Made by a program: the position numbers and the translations under genes. 64,000 nt of DNA from Pedobacter sp. BS3 (GTDB taxonomy: Bacteria; Bacteroidota; Bacteroidia; Sphingobacteriales; Sphingobacteriaceae), in NCBI RefSeq assembly GCF_008274585.1, contig NZ_VTRT01000007.1:1-64000 (forward strand), in the 5' to 3' direction. Position 1 is the first letter of the stretch, and each line of letters begins with the position of its first letter. The notes under the pieces were generated by a model that worked only from the letters and a program-made list of their open reading frames with translations, was not told the DNA's origin and ran no database searches. Shown here piece by piece: positions 25,637-32,771 of the stretch.

Positions 25637-26753
25637 CTTTAAATGCCTCCAAAAACTCATCTGCATGTTCCTTTGTCAGGTTTAATGCGGGTAGCAGCCG
25701 GATAACGTTTGGCTTGGCTTCGCCGGTAAAGATATGATGTTTGAATAACAGGTTCTTTCTTACCGCCGATTTTTCTGCGGGCAAATCAATGCCGATCATC
25801 AGTCCCCGTCCACGAACTTCATGAATGCCATCCAGTTTTTTCAACTCGCTAATCAGGTAGTTGCCAACTTCGGCGGCATTTTGCATCAGGTTATCGTGCT
25901 CCATAATTTCAAGCACAGCCAACGCTGCTGCACAGGCCAGATGGTTGCCTCCGAATGTGGTACCCAGCATACCATGCCAGGGTTTAAATTTAGGCGCAAT
26001 AGATATTCCGCCAATCGGGAAACCGTTGCCCATTCCCTTTGCCATGGTATAGATATCGGCCTCAACGCCGGCATAATCATGCGAATAAAATGAACCGGTT
26101 CGTCCGTAGCCGCACTGCACGCTATCGGCAATGTAAACAGCATTATATGCATCGCAAAGCGACCGTATTTTTTGCAGGAAACTTTTTGACGCTTCTTTAA
26201 TACCGCCTACGCCCTGGATACCTTCAATAATAATCGCCGCGATTTCGTCGCCTTGTTTTTGAAAAAGCTCTTCCAGAGCAGCTTCATCATTGTGCGGCAA
26301 AAAAATCACATTGCCGGTTTGGTTTACCGGCGCTACAATTTTAGGGTTATCGGTTACAGCAACAGCTAACGACGTCCGTCCGTGGAAAGCGCCGGAAAAA
26401 GCTACAACTTTCTTTCTTCCGTTATAAAACGATGCCAGCTTTAACGCGTTCTCATTAGCTTCTGCCCCTGAATTACACAAGAACAGCTGATAATCCGTTT
26501 TTCCCGAAACCTGACCGAGCTTTTCGGCCAGTTGCTGCTGTAACGGAATTTTCACTGAGTTGGAATAAAAACCAACTTTATTTAACTGCTCAGTAATGCG
26601 TTTTACATAATGCGGGTGGGTGTGCCCGATGGAAATTACAGCATGACCGCCGTAAAGGTCTAAATATTGTTGTCCCTCAGCATCCCAGACATTACTGCCT
26701 GCTGCTTTTACAATTTCTATGTTGTTAAGTGGGTAAACGTCGAATAGATTCAT
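25614..26753 (-). CDS. argD: Acylornithine aminotransferase
   Basis: A 379-residue class III PLP aminotransferase. Seen: GHAVISIGHTHPHYV, LCNSGAEANENALKLA, FSGAFHGRTSLAVAVT, IIIEGIQGVGGI, ADSVQCGYGRTG and the lysine in YTMAKGMGNGFPIGG. It converts N-acylglutamate semialdehyde to N-acylornithine with glutamate as donor. All active-site motifs are present and the length is normal. Its 3' end (EVISDTL) is encoded by a heptad array, and its start is four bases from the end of four-helix gene B. Confidence 0.94.
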   Translation of the reverse strand: MNLFDVYPLNNIEIVKAAGSNVWDAEGQQYLDLYGGHAVISIGHTHPHYVKRITEQLNKVGFYSNSVKIPLQQQLAEKLGQVSGKTDYQLFLCNSGAEANENALKLASFYNGRKKVVAFSGAFHGRTSLAVAVTDNPKIVAPVNQTGNVIFLPHNDEAALEELFQKQGDEIAAIIIEGIQGVGGIKEASKSFLQKIRSLCDAYNAVYIADSVQCGYGRTGSFYSHDYAGVEADIYTMAKGMGNGFPIGGISIAPKFKPWHGMLGTTFGGNHLACAAALAVLEIMEHDNLMQNAAEVGNYLISELKKLDGIHEVRGRGLMIGIDLPAEKSAVRKNLLFKHHIFTGEAKPNVIRLLPALNLTKEHADEFLEAFKEVISDTL

Positions 26754-26757
26754 TTTG

Positions 26758-27168
26758 TTAAGGTTTAAAGGTTGAAGGCGGAAGGTTTGAAGGCACAGCC
26801 TGACTATCCTGCCCTTTCCTTAAAAATTTAATAAACGCAATTAACATTGCTTTAATCTCATTAATGTCTTTATAAACAATCAAATAGTCTTCTTCACTTA
26901 TATATCCTAAGTCCTTAATCAGTATAAACGCATATTCCACTTCTTTTGTCGAACCAAGTGCATTATCAAGATAGTGGGTAAAATCTTTGTCTGTGTTTTT
27001 TCTAGAACCCTCTACAATGTTTAGTGGAATAGAATACGCCGCTCGTCGAATTTGCTGAGTCAATGCAAATTTTTCTTCCGAAGGCATTAAAGGCAATATC
27101 TTTTGATATACCTGCAAGGTAAAAGAATGCGCTTTTTTCCAAATATCTAACTTCTGATAATCTCTCAT
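26758..27168 (-). CDS. Four-helix-bundle protein B (23S rRNA IVS/Avd-like family)
   Basis: A 136-residue family member: DYQKLDIWKKAHSFTLQVY, ALTQQIRRAAYSIPLNIVEG, KDFTHYLDNALGSTKEVEY and IKAMLIAFIKFLRKG. It is clearly diverged from copies A and C, so it is not a recent duplicate of either. The last ~14 residues (AVPSNLPPSTFKP) are translated from the flanking heptad array and replace the usual short basic tail. It lies between argC and argD, four bases before the argD start. Role unknown; nucleic-acid binding is inferred from the family. Confidence 0.92.
   Translation of the reverse strand: MRDYQKLDIWKKAHSFTLQVYQKILPLMPSEEKFALTQQIRRAAYSIPLNIVEGSRKNTDKDFTHYLDNALGSTKEVEYAFILIKDLGYISEEDYLIVYKDINEIKAMLIAFIKFLRKGQDSQAVPSNLPPSTFKP
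26760..26794. repeat. Heptad array, argD side of four-helix gene B
   Basis: Five 7-mers of type GAAGGTT (AAGGTTT, AAAGGTT, GAAGGCG, GAAGGTT, TGAAGGC). It overlaps the 3' end of gene B. Complementary to the array at 27185-27240 (AAGGTTGAAGGCGG type against CCACCTTCAACC). Confidence 0.88.
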
Positions 27169-27184
27169 TGCTTATCGTTCATTT

Positions 27185-27240
27185 GACCTTCTGCCTTTCT
27201 ACCCTCCACCTTCAACCTAAAACCCGACAGCCTTCAGCCT
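27185..27240. repeat. Heptad array, argC side of four-helix gene B
   Basis: Eight 7-mers with a CCT core in constant phase (GACCTTC, TGCCTTT, CTACCCT, CCACCTT and so on). It extends across the argC stop codon into its final codons. Confidence 0.85.
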
Positions 27241-28269
27241 CAGTCCAGCCCGCTCATCCAGTCCAAAGAGCAGATTCATATTCTGAACGGCCTGTCCGCT
27301 GGCGCCCTTTAGCAGGTTATCGGTGATGCTTACAATAAATAACCGGTTACCGTGCTTTTCTAAATATATCAGGCATTTATTGGTGTTCACCACCTGCTTT
27401 AAATCGATATTCTTACGACTTACGTGTGTAAACGGTTCATTAGCGTAATAATCTTCGTACAGGTTTTGGACTTCTTCTAATGACAGGTCGCAGTCGGTGT
27501 ACATGGCGGCCAGAATACCGCGTGTAAAATCGCCGCGTTGCGGAATAATGGTAAGCTTCTGTGCCGCCCGTTCCAGTAAGGAAAGTTCAGACACCGGCAG
27601 AAATCCTGGTTGTAATTGATTTAACGATTCGCTGATTTCCTGCAAATGCTGATGCGTAAATACCTTGTAAACCGATAGGTTATTATTCCTCCAGCTAAAA
27701 TGTGAGGTTGCCGACAGACTTTGTCCCGCTCCGGTAGAACCAGTGGTGGCGTTGATATGAACCTCGCTTTTCAGCAAACCTTTTGCCGCCAATGGCAATA
27801 AACCTAACTGTATACCGGTTGCAAAACAGCCGGGATTAGCAATGTTCTTAGCGGTTTTTATGCTGTCGCGATTAAGCTCAGGTAAACCATAAACAAAAGC
27901 CCCTCCCAGCCTCCCCGAAAGGGAGGAGTTGGCCTTCAATCTAAAATCTTGCGATAAGTCGATAATTTTAATACGTTCAGCAACCGGGTTTGCTTCGAGG
28001 AACTTCCGGGCATCGCCGTGCCCAACACATAAAAATAGTATATCGGCCTCTCCCAAACCCTCTCCAAGGGAGAGGGCTTCGAGCACCTCGTTGCCACAAA
28101 ATTTCAAATCAGTATCGCCAAACAAATCGGTATGCACATCCGATATGAAATTGCCGGCATTACTTTTACTGTGCACAAATGCTATTTCAACATCCGGATG
28201 ATTGACCAGGATACGCAGCATTTCGCCGCCTGTATAACCTGCTCCGCCTATAATTCCCGCCTTTATCAT
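27217..28269 (-). CDS. argC: N-acyl-gamma-glutamyl-phosphate reductase with two in-frame repeat insertions
   Basis: A 350-residue NADPH-dependent reductase making N-acylglutamate semialdehyde. The nucleotide motif is GIIGGAGYTGGEMLRIL, the active-site cysteine is in NIANPGCFATGIQL, and TGSTGAGQSLSATSHF and the C-terminal NLLKGASGQAVQNMNLL are typical. Two palindromic elements add about 12 residues each: EALSLGEGLGEA after the early NEVL and ANSSLSGRLGGA between DFRLK and FVYGLPEL. Both sit in loops, so the protein is probably functional. Its C-terminus runs into a heptad array. Confidence 0.94.
   Translation of the reverse strand: MIKAGIIGGAGYTGGEMLRILVNHPDVEIAFVHSKSNAGNFISDVHTDLFGDTDLKFCGNEVLEALSLGEGLGEADILFLCVGHGDARKFLEANPVAERIKIIDLSQDFRLKANSSLSGRLGGAFVYGLPELNRDSIKTAKNIANPGCFATGIQLGLLPLAAKGLLKSEVHINATTGSTGAGQSLSATSHFSWRNNNLSVYKVFTHQHLQEISESLNQLQPGFLPVSELSLLERAAQKLTIIPQRGDFTRGILAAMYTDCDLSLEEVQNLYEDYYANEPFTHVSRKNIDLKQVVNTNKCLIYLEKHGNRLFIVSITDNLLKGASGQAVQNMNLLFGLDERAGLRLKAVGF
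27898..27933. repeat. Palindromic element inserted in frame in argC (site 1)
   Basis: On the coding strand CCTCCCTTTCGGGGAGG is followed by CTGGGAGGGGC. Twelve codons, no stop, between DFRLK and the conserved FVYGLPELN. Confidence 0.85.
28045..28080. repeat. Palindromic element inserted in frame in argC (site 2)
   Basis: On the coding strand CCTCTCCCTTGGAGAGG is followed by GTTTGGGAGAGGC. Twelve codons between NEVL and DILFLCVGHG. Confidence 0.85.
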
Positions 28270-28318
28270 AAGTTTAAAGTTGAATGTTCAAAGTTTAAAG
28301 TTCAGGGCTCAAATCTGA
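28270..28318. repeat. Heptad array, argC side of four-helix gene C
   Basis: Seven 7-mers of type AAGTTTA, AAGTTGA, ATGTTCA beginning at the base next to the argC ATG and covering the stop codon of gene C. Confidence 0.88.
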
Positions 28319-28661
28319 CTTTCTTAATTAGTGAAATTAACATTGCCTTAATTTCTCCCGCTTCTTTTTCTAATTCCACAAACAATTCGTTATCAATAAA
28401 TTTTAAATCTTTCGACAATAATAATTGATATTCTAACTCATGAACTGAACCCAAAGCTGTTTGTAGAAAATTCGCCAGGTCTTTTTGTGTGTATCTACCG
28501 CATCCTTCGGCAATATTAGTTCCTATGGATGAAGCAGACCGCTTAATTTGACTTGTTAAATTGTAGGTTTCTTCTTTAGGGAAAGACGTAACAACAGCAT
28601 ACATTTTCAATGTAAAATGATGTGCTTTCTGCCATACCAACAGTTCTTTGTAATTTTGCAC
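28302..28661 (-). CDS. Four-helix-bundle protein C (23S rRNA IVS/Avd-like family)
   Basis: A 119-residue family member with a GTG start: QNYKELLVWQKAHHFTLKMY, NLTSQIKRSASSIGTNIAEG, KDLANFLQTALGSVHELEY and IKAMLISLIKKVR. It is closer to A than to B but still well diverged. It lies between argG and argC; its last codons (FEP) and stop are inside one heptad array, and another array separates its start from the argG stop. Same family inference as copies A and B; no link to arginine chemistry. Confidence 0.92.
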   Translation of the reverse strand: MQNYKELLVWQKAHHFTLKMYAVVTSFPKEETYNLTSQIKRSASSIGTNIAEGCGRYTQKDLANFLQTALGSVHELEYQLLLSKDLKFIDNELFVELEKEAGEIKAMLISLIKKVRFEP

Positions 28662-28665
28662 GGTA

Positions 28666-28693
28666 CTTTTAACTTTCCACTTTTAACCTTCAA
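28666..28693. repeat. Heptad array, argG side of four-helix gene C
   Basis: Four 7-mers (CTTTTAA, CTTTCCA, CTTTTAA, CCTTCAA) that include the argG stop codon. Approximately complementary to the array at 28270-28318. Confidence 0.85.
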
Positions 28694-29883
28694 CTCTGCT
28701 CGCTGTTTACCTTATGCCAAATCATTACCTGGTTGCCAAAGATTTTTGAAAATCCTTTCACATCTTCGCCGGTCCAGGCATTGTTCATTTCGCCATAGCT
28801 GCCAAATTTGCTACTCATTAAATCGTGCGGCGATTCAATACCGATAACCTGGAAGCGATAAGGCAACAATTCTACAAATACATTTCCGGTCACCGTACGC
28901 TGGGTAGAGGTTAAGAAGGCCTCAATATCTCTCATAATGGGGTCGTGAAACTGCCCCTCGTGCAGCCAGTTACCGTAAAACGATGCCAGTTGCTCTTTCC
29001 AACTCAGCTGCCATTTGGTTAAAGTATGTTTTTCGAGCGTATGGTGCGCTTTGATGATGATCATCGGTGCAGCTGCCTCAAAACCAACCCGGCCTTTGAT
29101 ACCGATAATGGTATCGCCTACATGAATATCGCGACCAATGCCATACGCTTGTGCAATAGCCTGTAGCTTCTGTATCGCTTTAACAGGAGAAAGTTTCTCA
29201 CTATTAATACCTGTCAGCTCGCCTTTTTCAAATGATAATTCCAGCCTGCGTGGCGCTGTTTCGGTTACCTGTGTTGGCCATGCTTCTTCCGGAAGGGTAT
29301 CATGACTGGTCAGCGTTTCTTTACCGCCAACGGACGTTCCCCATAAACCTTTATTGATAGAATACTTCGCTTTTTCAGCATTATAGTTTACGCCGTGCTT
29401 GTGCAGGTATTCTATCTCCGCTTCTCGCGATAACTTCAAATCGCGGATAGGTGTGATGATCTCAACATTCGGAATAAGGATATTAAAGATCATATCAAAA
29501 CGCACCTGGTCATTACCGGCGCCGGTGCTGCCATGTGCCACGTAATCGGCACCGATCTTTTTTACATAATTGGCAATAGCCGTTGCCTGGCTCACCCGCT
29601 CGGCGCTTACCGATAGCGGATAAGTGGCGTTTTTAAGCACATTGCCAAATACCAGATATTTAATGCAGCTGTTGTAATAATTTTCAGTTTCGTCTACTAC
29701 AGCATGCGAAGCTACGCCCAGGACATAGGCACGTTTCTCAATCTCATTTAGCTCTTCATCAGAAAAGCCACCGGTATTCACAATAACTGTATGCACTTCC
29801 AGCCCGCGATCCTGCGCCAGATAAATGCAACAAAACGAGGTATCCAAACCTCCGCTAAATGCTAAAACAACTTTTTTCTTCAT
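28690..29883 (-). CDS. argG: Argininosuccinate synthase
   Basis: A 397-residue ATP-dependent ligase joining citrulline and aspartate. The pyrophosphatase-type P-loop is LAFSGGLDTSFCCIYL; AHGSTGAGNDQVRFD and KGLWGTSVGGKET are the other family signatures. Full length. Its ATG overlaps the stop of the upstream GNAT gene (TAATG), so the two are translationally coupled at the head of the operon. In the N-acyl pathway it acts after deacylation to free citrulline. Confidence 0.96.
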   Translation of the reverse strand: MKKKVVLAFSGGLDTSFCCIYLAQDRGLEVHTVIVNTGGFSDEELNEIEKRAYVLGVASHAVVDETENYYNSCIKYLVFGNVLKNATYPLSVSAERVSQATAIANYVKKIGADYVAHGSTGAGNDQVRFDMIFNILIPNVEIITPIRDLKLSREAEIEYLHKHGVNYNAEKAKYSINKGLWGTSVGGKETLTSHDTLPEEAWPTQVTETAPRRLELSFEKGELTGINSEKLSPVKAIQKLQAIAQAYGIGRDIHVGDTIIGIKGRVGFEAAAPMIIIKAHHTLEKHTLTKWQLSWKEQLASFYGNWLHEGQFHDPIMRDIEAFLTSTQRTVTGNVFVELLPYRFQVIGIESPHDLMSSKFGSYGEMNNAWTGEDVKGFSKIFGNQVMIWHKVNSEQS

Positions 29884-30566
29884 TATAATTTATGTAAAAA
29901 TCCGGGTAAAACCGATGTAAAAACAACAATCATTTTTGTGGTACGCCTCAATTTCGCCTCGATACGTTCAAGCAGCGACGCTTTACGCGTTACCTTGCTC
30001 ATCTGGTCTTCAGCCTGCTTTTGTTTTTCTTCAGGATCCCAGAGCATGGCTGTGCACAAGCAGTTTTTACGCTCTTTCATGGTCAGGATATCGTAGTTTA
30101 CGCAACTCTGGCAGCCTTTCCAGAAATTTTCATCCTGTGTCAGCTCTGAATAAGTTACGGGCTCATACCCCAGTTCGGAATTGATTTTCATCACCGCCAG
30201 GCCCGTAGTCAGACCGAATATCTTGGCTTTGGGATATTTTTCTCTCGATAAGGCAAATATCCTTTTTTTAATGGCTTTAGCCAAACCGGCCTTGCGGAAT
30301 TCAGGACTTACAATCAAACCTGAATTAGCTACAAACTCACCGTGGCTCCAGGTTTCTATGTAACAAAACCCGGCCCACCGGCCGTCTTTATGCAGGGCTA
30401 TTACAGCCTTGCCTTCCAGCATTTTCTGCGCTACATATTCGGGCGAACGCCTGGCTATACCTGTACCCCGTGCTTTAGCCGACTCTTCCATCTCCTTACA
30501 GATCTGCTCGGCATATACGATATGTTTTTCTGTTGCGGGAATAACAACAAAATCTGATTCTTGCAT
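29883..30566 (-). CDS. GNAT acyltransferase at the head of the arginine operon
   Basis: A 227-residue GNAT-fold protein: AVIALHKDGRWAGFCYIETWSHGEF, then LIVSPEFRKAGLAKAIKKRIFAL, the acyl-CoA-binding region (RxxGxA-like), and a C-terminal cysteine-containing segment (GCQSCVNYD, NCLCTAMLW). Its position as first gene, coupled to argG, suggests it is the N-acylglutamate synthase that starts the pathway, replacing ArgA/ArgJ, neither of which is here. That role is inference; the fold is seen. Confidence 0.82.
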   Translation of the reverse strand: MQESDFVVIPATEKHIVYAEQICKEMEESAKARGTGIARRSPEYVAQKMLEGKAVIALHKDGRWAGFCYIETWSHGEFVANSGLIVSPEFRKAGLAKAIKKRIFALSREKYPKAKIFGLTTGLAVMKINSELGYEPVTYSELTQDENFWKGCQSCVNYDILTMKERKNCLCTAMLWDPEEKQKQAEDQMSKVTRKASLLERIEAKLRRTTKMIVVFTSVLPGFLHKL

Positions 30567-30959
30567 TTTAGTAAAATACCCGGGTTTTAATCGGACTGGA
30601 AAGCTTCTTTTTCAATGCGCCTTCGGGTTAAAATCTATGTTAAAACTACTAAAAGAGACACCGTATTAAACGGTTTGTTTGGAGAGAAAGCCAAAGAATC
30701 AAGCTCTTGGCCTAAAAGATCGTCGGTGTTTAAAAACAAGCTTTTCACTGTTAAACAGGGCATACGCAACGCTGAACAAACATCCGTTTGCGCCTTTGGT
30801 TGCATTTGCAGCTATGTAAACACCTATATTCATCGCTATGTCTTTTGACTTACAGTGAATTAAATTTGATATCAGGCTGCAAAAGTTCGAATAAAATTTG
30901 TTTATTACAATAGTTATTTTTGATTTTATTGTAATTTTTTCAGGTATTCTTATCGCAAC
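30567..30959. other. 393-base divergent intergenic region, no gene recognised
   Basis: It separates the leftward arginine operon from the rightward YdeI-like gene and must hold both promoters. A 77-codon rightward frame here (30615-30848) lacks coding character. TATTTTTG at 30915 and TAAATTTG at 30861 fit the -7 consensus but have no TTTG at the right spacing. No riboswitch was recognised. Confidence 0.6.
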
Positions 30960-31469
30960 ATGGTTAGCTTCACTGCGTTGATTTTACAATTTGCCGAACA
31001 GGGCGAAAAAACCGGCTGGACGTATATTGAAATTCCGGCACATATCGCTGCCGAACTTCTGCCGGGAAATAAAAAATCATTCCGGGTAAAAGGTACGCTG
31101 GATAATCATCCGATCAGGCAGGTGGCTTTAATGCCTATGGGCGAGGGAAATTTTATTATGGCTATTAATGCCACCATGCGCAAGGGCATTAGAAAAGGTA
31201 AAGGCGCCACCTTAGCGGTTTCCCTGGAAGTGGATACTTCCGAAATTGAAATATCTCCGGAACTGTTGGAATGCCTGAAATATGAGCCCGAAGCGCTGGA
31301 TTTTTTTAATTCCCTGACCAAAGGACATCGCAATTATTTCAGCAAATGGATAGAAAGCGCCAAAACCGAAGCCACCAGGGCAAACCGCATCGCAAAAGCG
31401 GTTAATGCCTTAGCAAAAGGCTGGAGTTTCCCCGAAATGATGCGGGCTGCCAAAGCACAAAAGCAGTAA
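30960..31469 (+). CDS. YdeI/OmpD-associated family protein (DUF1905 plus OmdA)
   Basis: A 169-residue protein. The N-terminal DUF1905 barrel is visible in GWTYIEIPAHIAAEL, SFRVKGTLDNHPIRQVALMPMGEGNFIMAIN and IRKGKGATLAVSLEVD. The C-terminal OmdA/YdeI helical part is ALDFFNSLTKGHRNYFSKWIESAKTEATRANRIAKAVNALAKG. Both halves are complete. The family is common but its function is not established; links to outer-membrane homeostasis come from enterobacteria. It is transcribed alone and ends at a palindromic terminator. Confidence 0.88.
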   Translation: MVSFTALILQFAEQGEKTGWTYIEIPAHIAAELLPGNKKSFRVKGTLDNHPIRQVALMPMGEGNFIMAINATMRKGIRKGKGATLAVSLEVDTSEIEISPELLECLKYEPEALDFFNSLTKGHRNYFSKWIESAKTEATRANRIAKAVNALAKGWSFPEMMRAAKAQKQ

Positions 31470-31623
31470 TTACTGTCGAAAAATCTTTTTGAAAAGCAGT
31501 TGCTGTAGTATGTCGGTACCGATAGTCCCGCCATCCGCTATAGCCCTCATTGCATTCGGGGCTGCCGCTGCTGTCGGGTTTAGCTTGATTAGGCCAGTGC
31601 TGCTATTACTTTTCTGAGACGTT

Positions 31624-31656
31624 AACGCAGACAGCGTTCAAAACGCTGTCTGCGTT
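31624..31656. terminator. Perfect 15-bp palindrome between convergent genes
   Basis: AACGCAGACAGCGTT, three bases, then its exact reverse complement, between the YdeI-like gene and the leftward unknown gene. Shares the AACGCTGTC core with the palindrome at 1765-1797. Confidence 0.75.
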
Positions 31657-31660
31657 GTAA

Positions 31661-32482
31661 TCAGACGGAAGGGTATCCATCAGGCAATTTTCCATACACA
31701 TTTTTGTAGGCCTGTACCAACGGGATCAAAGGCTGATACCTGGCATTTTCATATTCTTCTCTGTGTATCTTGTCCAGATCATCCCGGAGGTTTTTAATTT
31801 CCTTATCTCTTTCGATAGTTTCGAGCTGCTTTCGCATTGACTGTTCGGGGCTGTAATCTTCGGGTTTGGTGCTATCAGTATTATCCGAAAGCTGTTTCGG
31901 GTCTATCACATACATTCTTGGGAAATGATACCTCCAATCGCCTTTCAAATCTTTGATCTTTTGAAAAATATATTCATAAAACGGCAGCAGGTTTCCTCTT
32001 TCGCCTATTACGTAAGTTCCCATATAAAAATCCAAATAGTCGTAATCGCCTGCATGTTCAGGAAAATATTCGTTTAAAAAATCAGCTATAAACCCGCCGC
32101 TTCCTCTGAACGAGCCTAAATCATACACTTTGTTATCTGCCCCAATTACTTCATGATTATTAGAAAAAATATCATATACCGTTAAACCCAACACGTACAG
32201 AAACTCTTTGCATTCGGGTATATCTCCTAAATCATCCTGCTGAAACTCATGTATATCTTTCTTCTCAATTCCGGTTTTCTTTGTAAGCCTGTTTATATTT
32301 TCGCTTATGCGGATATACTCCTCGTATTGTTGTTCAGGTGTAGGATGCAGCAATAATACAAATTCTGAATGTTTCCACCCGTCGGGGGCAATTTTATTGT
32401 TTAGCTGCAAAGCATCCCGGAAGATATATTGCAGCATATCCTTACATTCTTTGTCTGTTTTGTATAAAATATCATCTGTCAT
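31661..32482 (-). CDS. Protein of unknown function
   Basis: A 273-residue soluble, acidic protein with no signal peptide or membrane segment. Distinctive stretches are GWKHSEFVLLLHPTPEQQYEEYIRI, DLGSFRGSGGFIADFLNEYF, DYLDFYMGTYVIGERGNLLPFYEYIF and a charged helical region (KQLETIERDKEIKNLRDDLDKI) near the C-terminus. I do not recognise a domain. It stands alone between a palindromic terminator and a 289-base gap holding only low-complexity CTT/AAG-rich sequence. Consistent codon use supports a real gene. Confidence 0.75.
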   Translation of the reverse strand: MTDDILYKTDKECKDMLQYIFRDALQLNNKIAPDGWKHSEFVLLLHPTPEQQYEEYIRISENINRLTKKTGIEKKDIHEFQQDDLGDIPECKEFLYVLGLTVYDIFSNNHEVIGADNKVYDLGSFRGSGGFIADFLNEYFPEHAGDYDYLDFYMGTYVIGERGNLLPFYEYIFQKIKDLKGDWRYHFPRMYVIDPKQLSDNTDSTKPEDYSPEQSMRKQLETIERDKEIKNLRDDLDKIHREEYENARYQPLIPLVQAYKNVYGKLPDGYPSV

Positions 32483-32771
32483 GCTGTTTTTGAATAAAAA
32501 CCAATGCTGTCGGATGAAACAATTATTTACTCAAACTATCGGTTAGTTAAGGATAAGTGTTTTTATGGCTGTATGTTGCGGGCATCAATATCGCTGTTTA
32601 TTTGAATAATTTCATGGGAATATATATAATAATCAGATCATCTTTTAAATCGTTCTGCTATTATCGTTTCTTTACCATCGCTTTAAGCTAATTATTAACA
32701 GATTGCATAATGCAAGGTTTATTGTTATCAAACCTGCTTGGGCTTTAAGCCTTTGGCTTTCCGCTTCAAGC

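Noticed and set aside
25227-28661. Diversity-generating retroelement suggested by Avd-like proteins
   Set aside because: No reverse transcriptase, template repeat or variable C-type-lectin target is present in the window.
30615-30848. 77-codon rightward frame in the arginine-YdeI gap
   Set aside because: Residues look like translated non-coding DNA and it fills a region that must contain two promoters.
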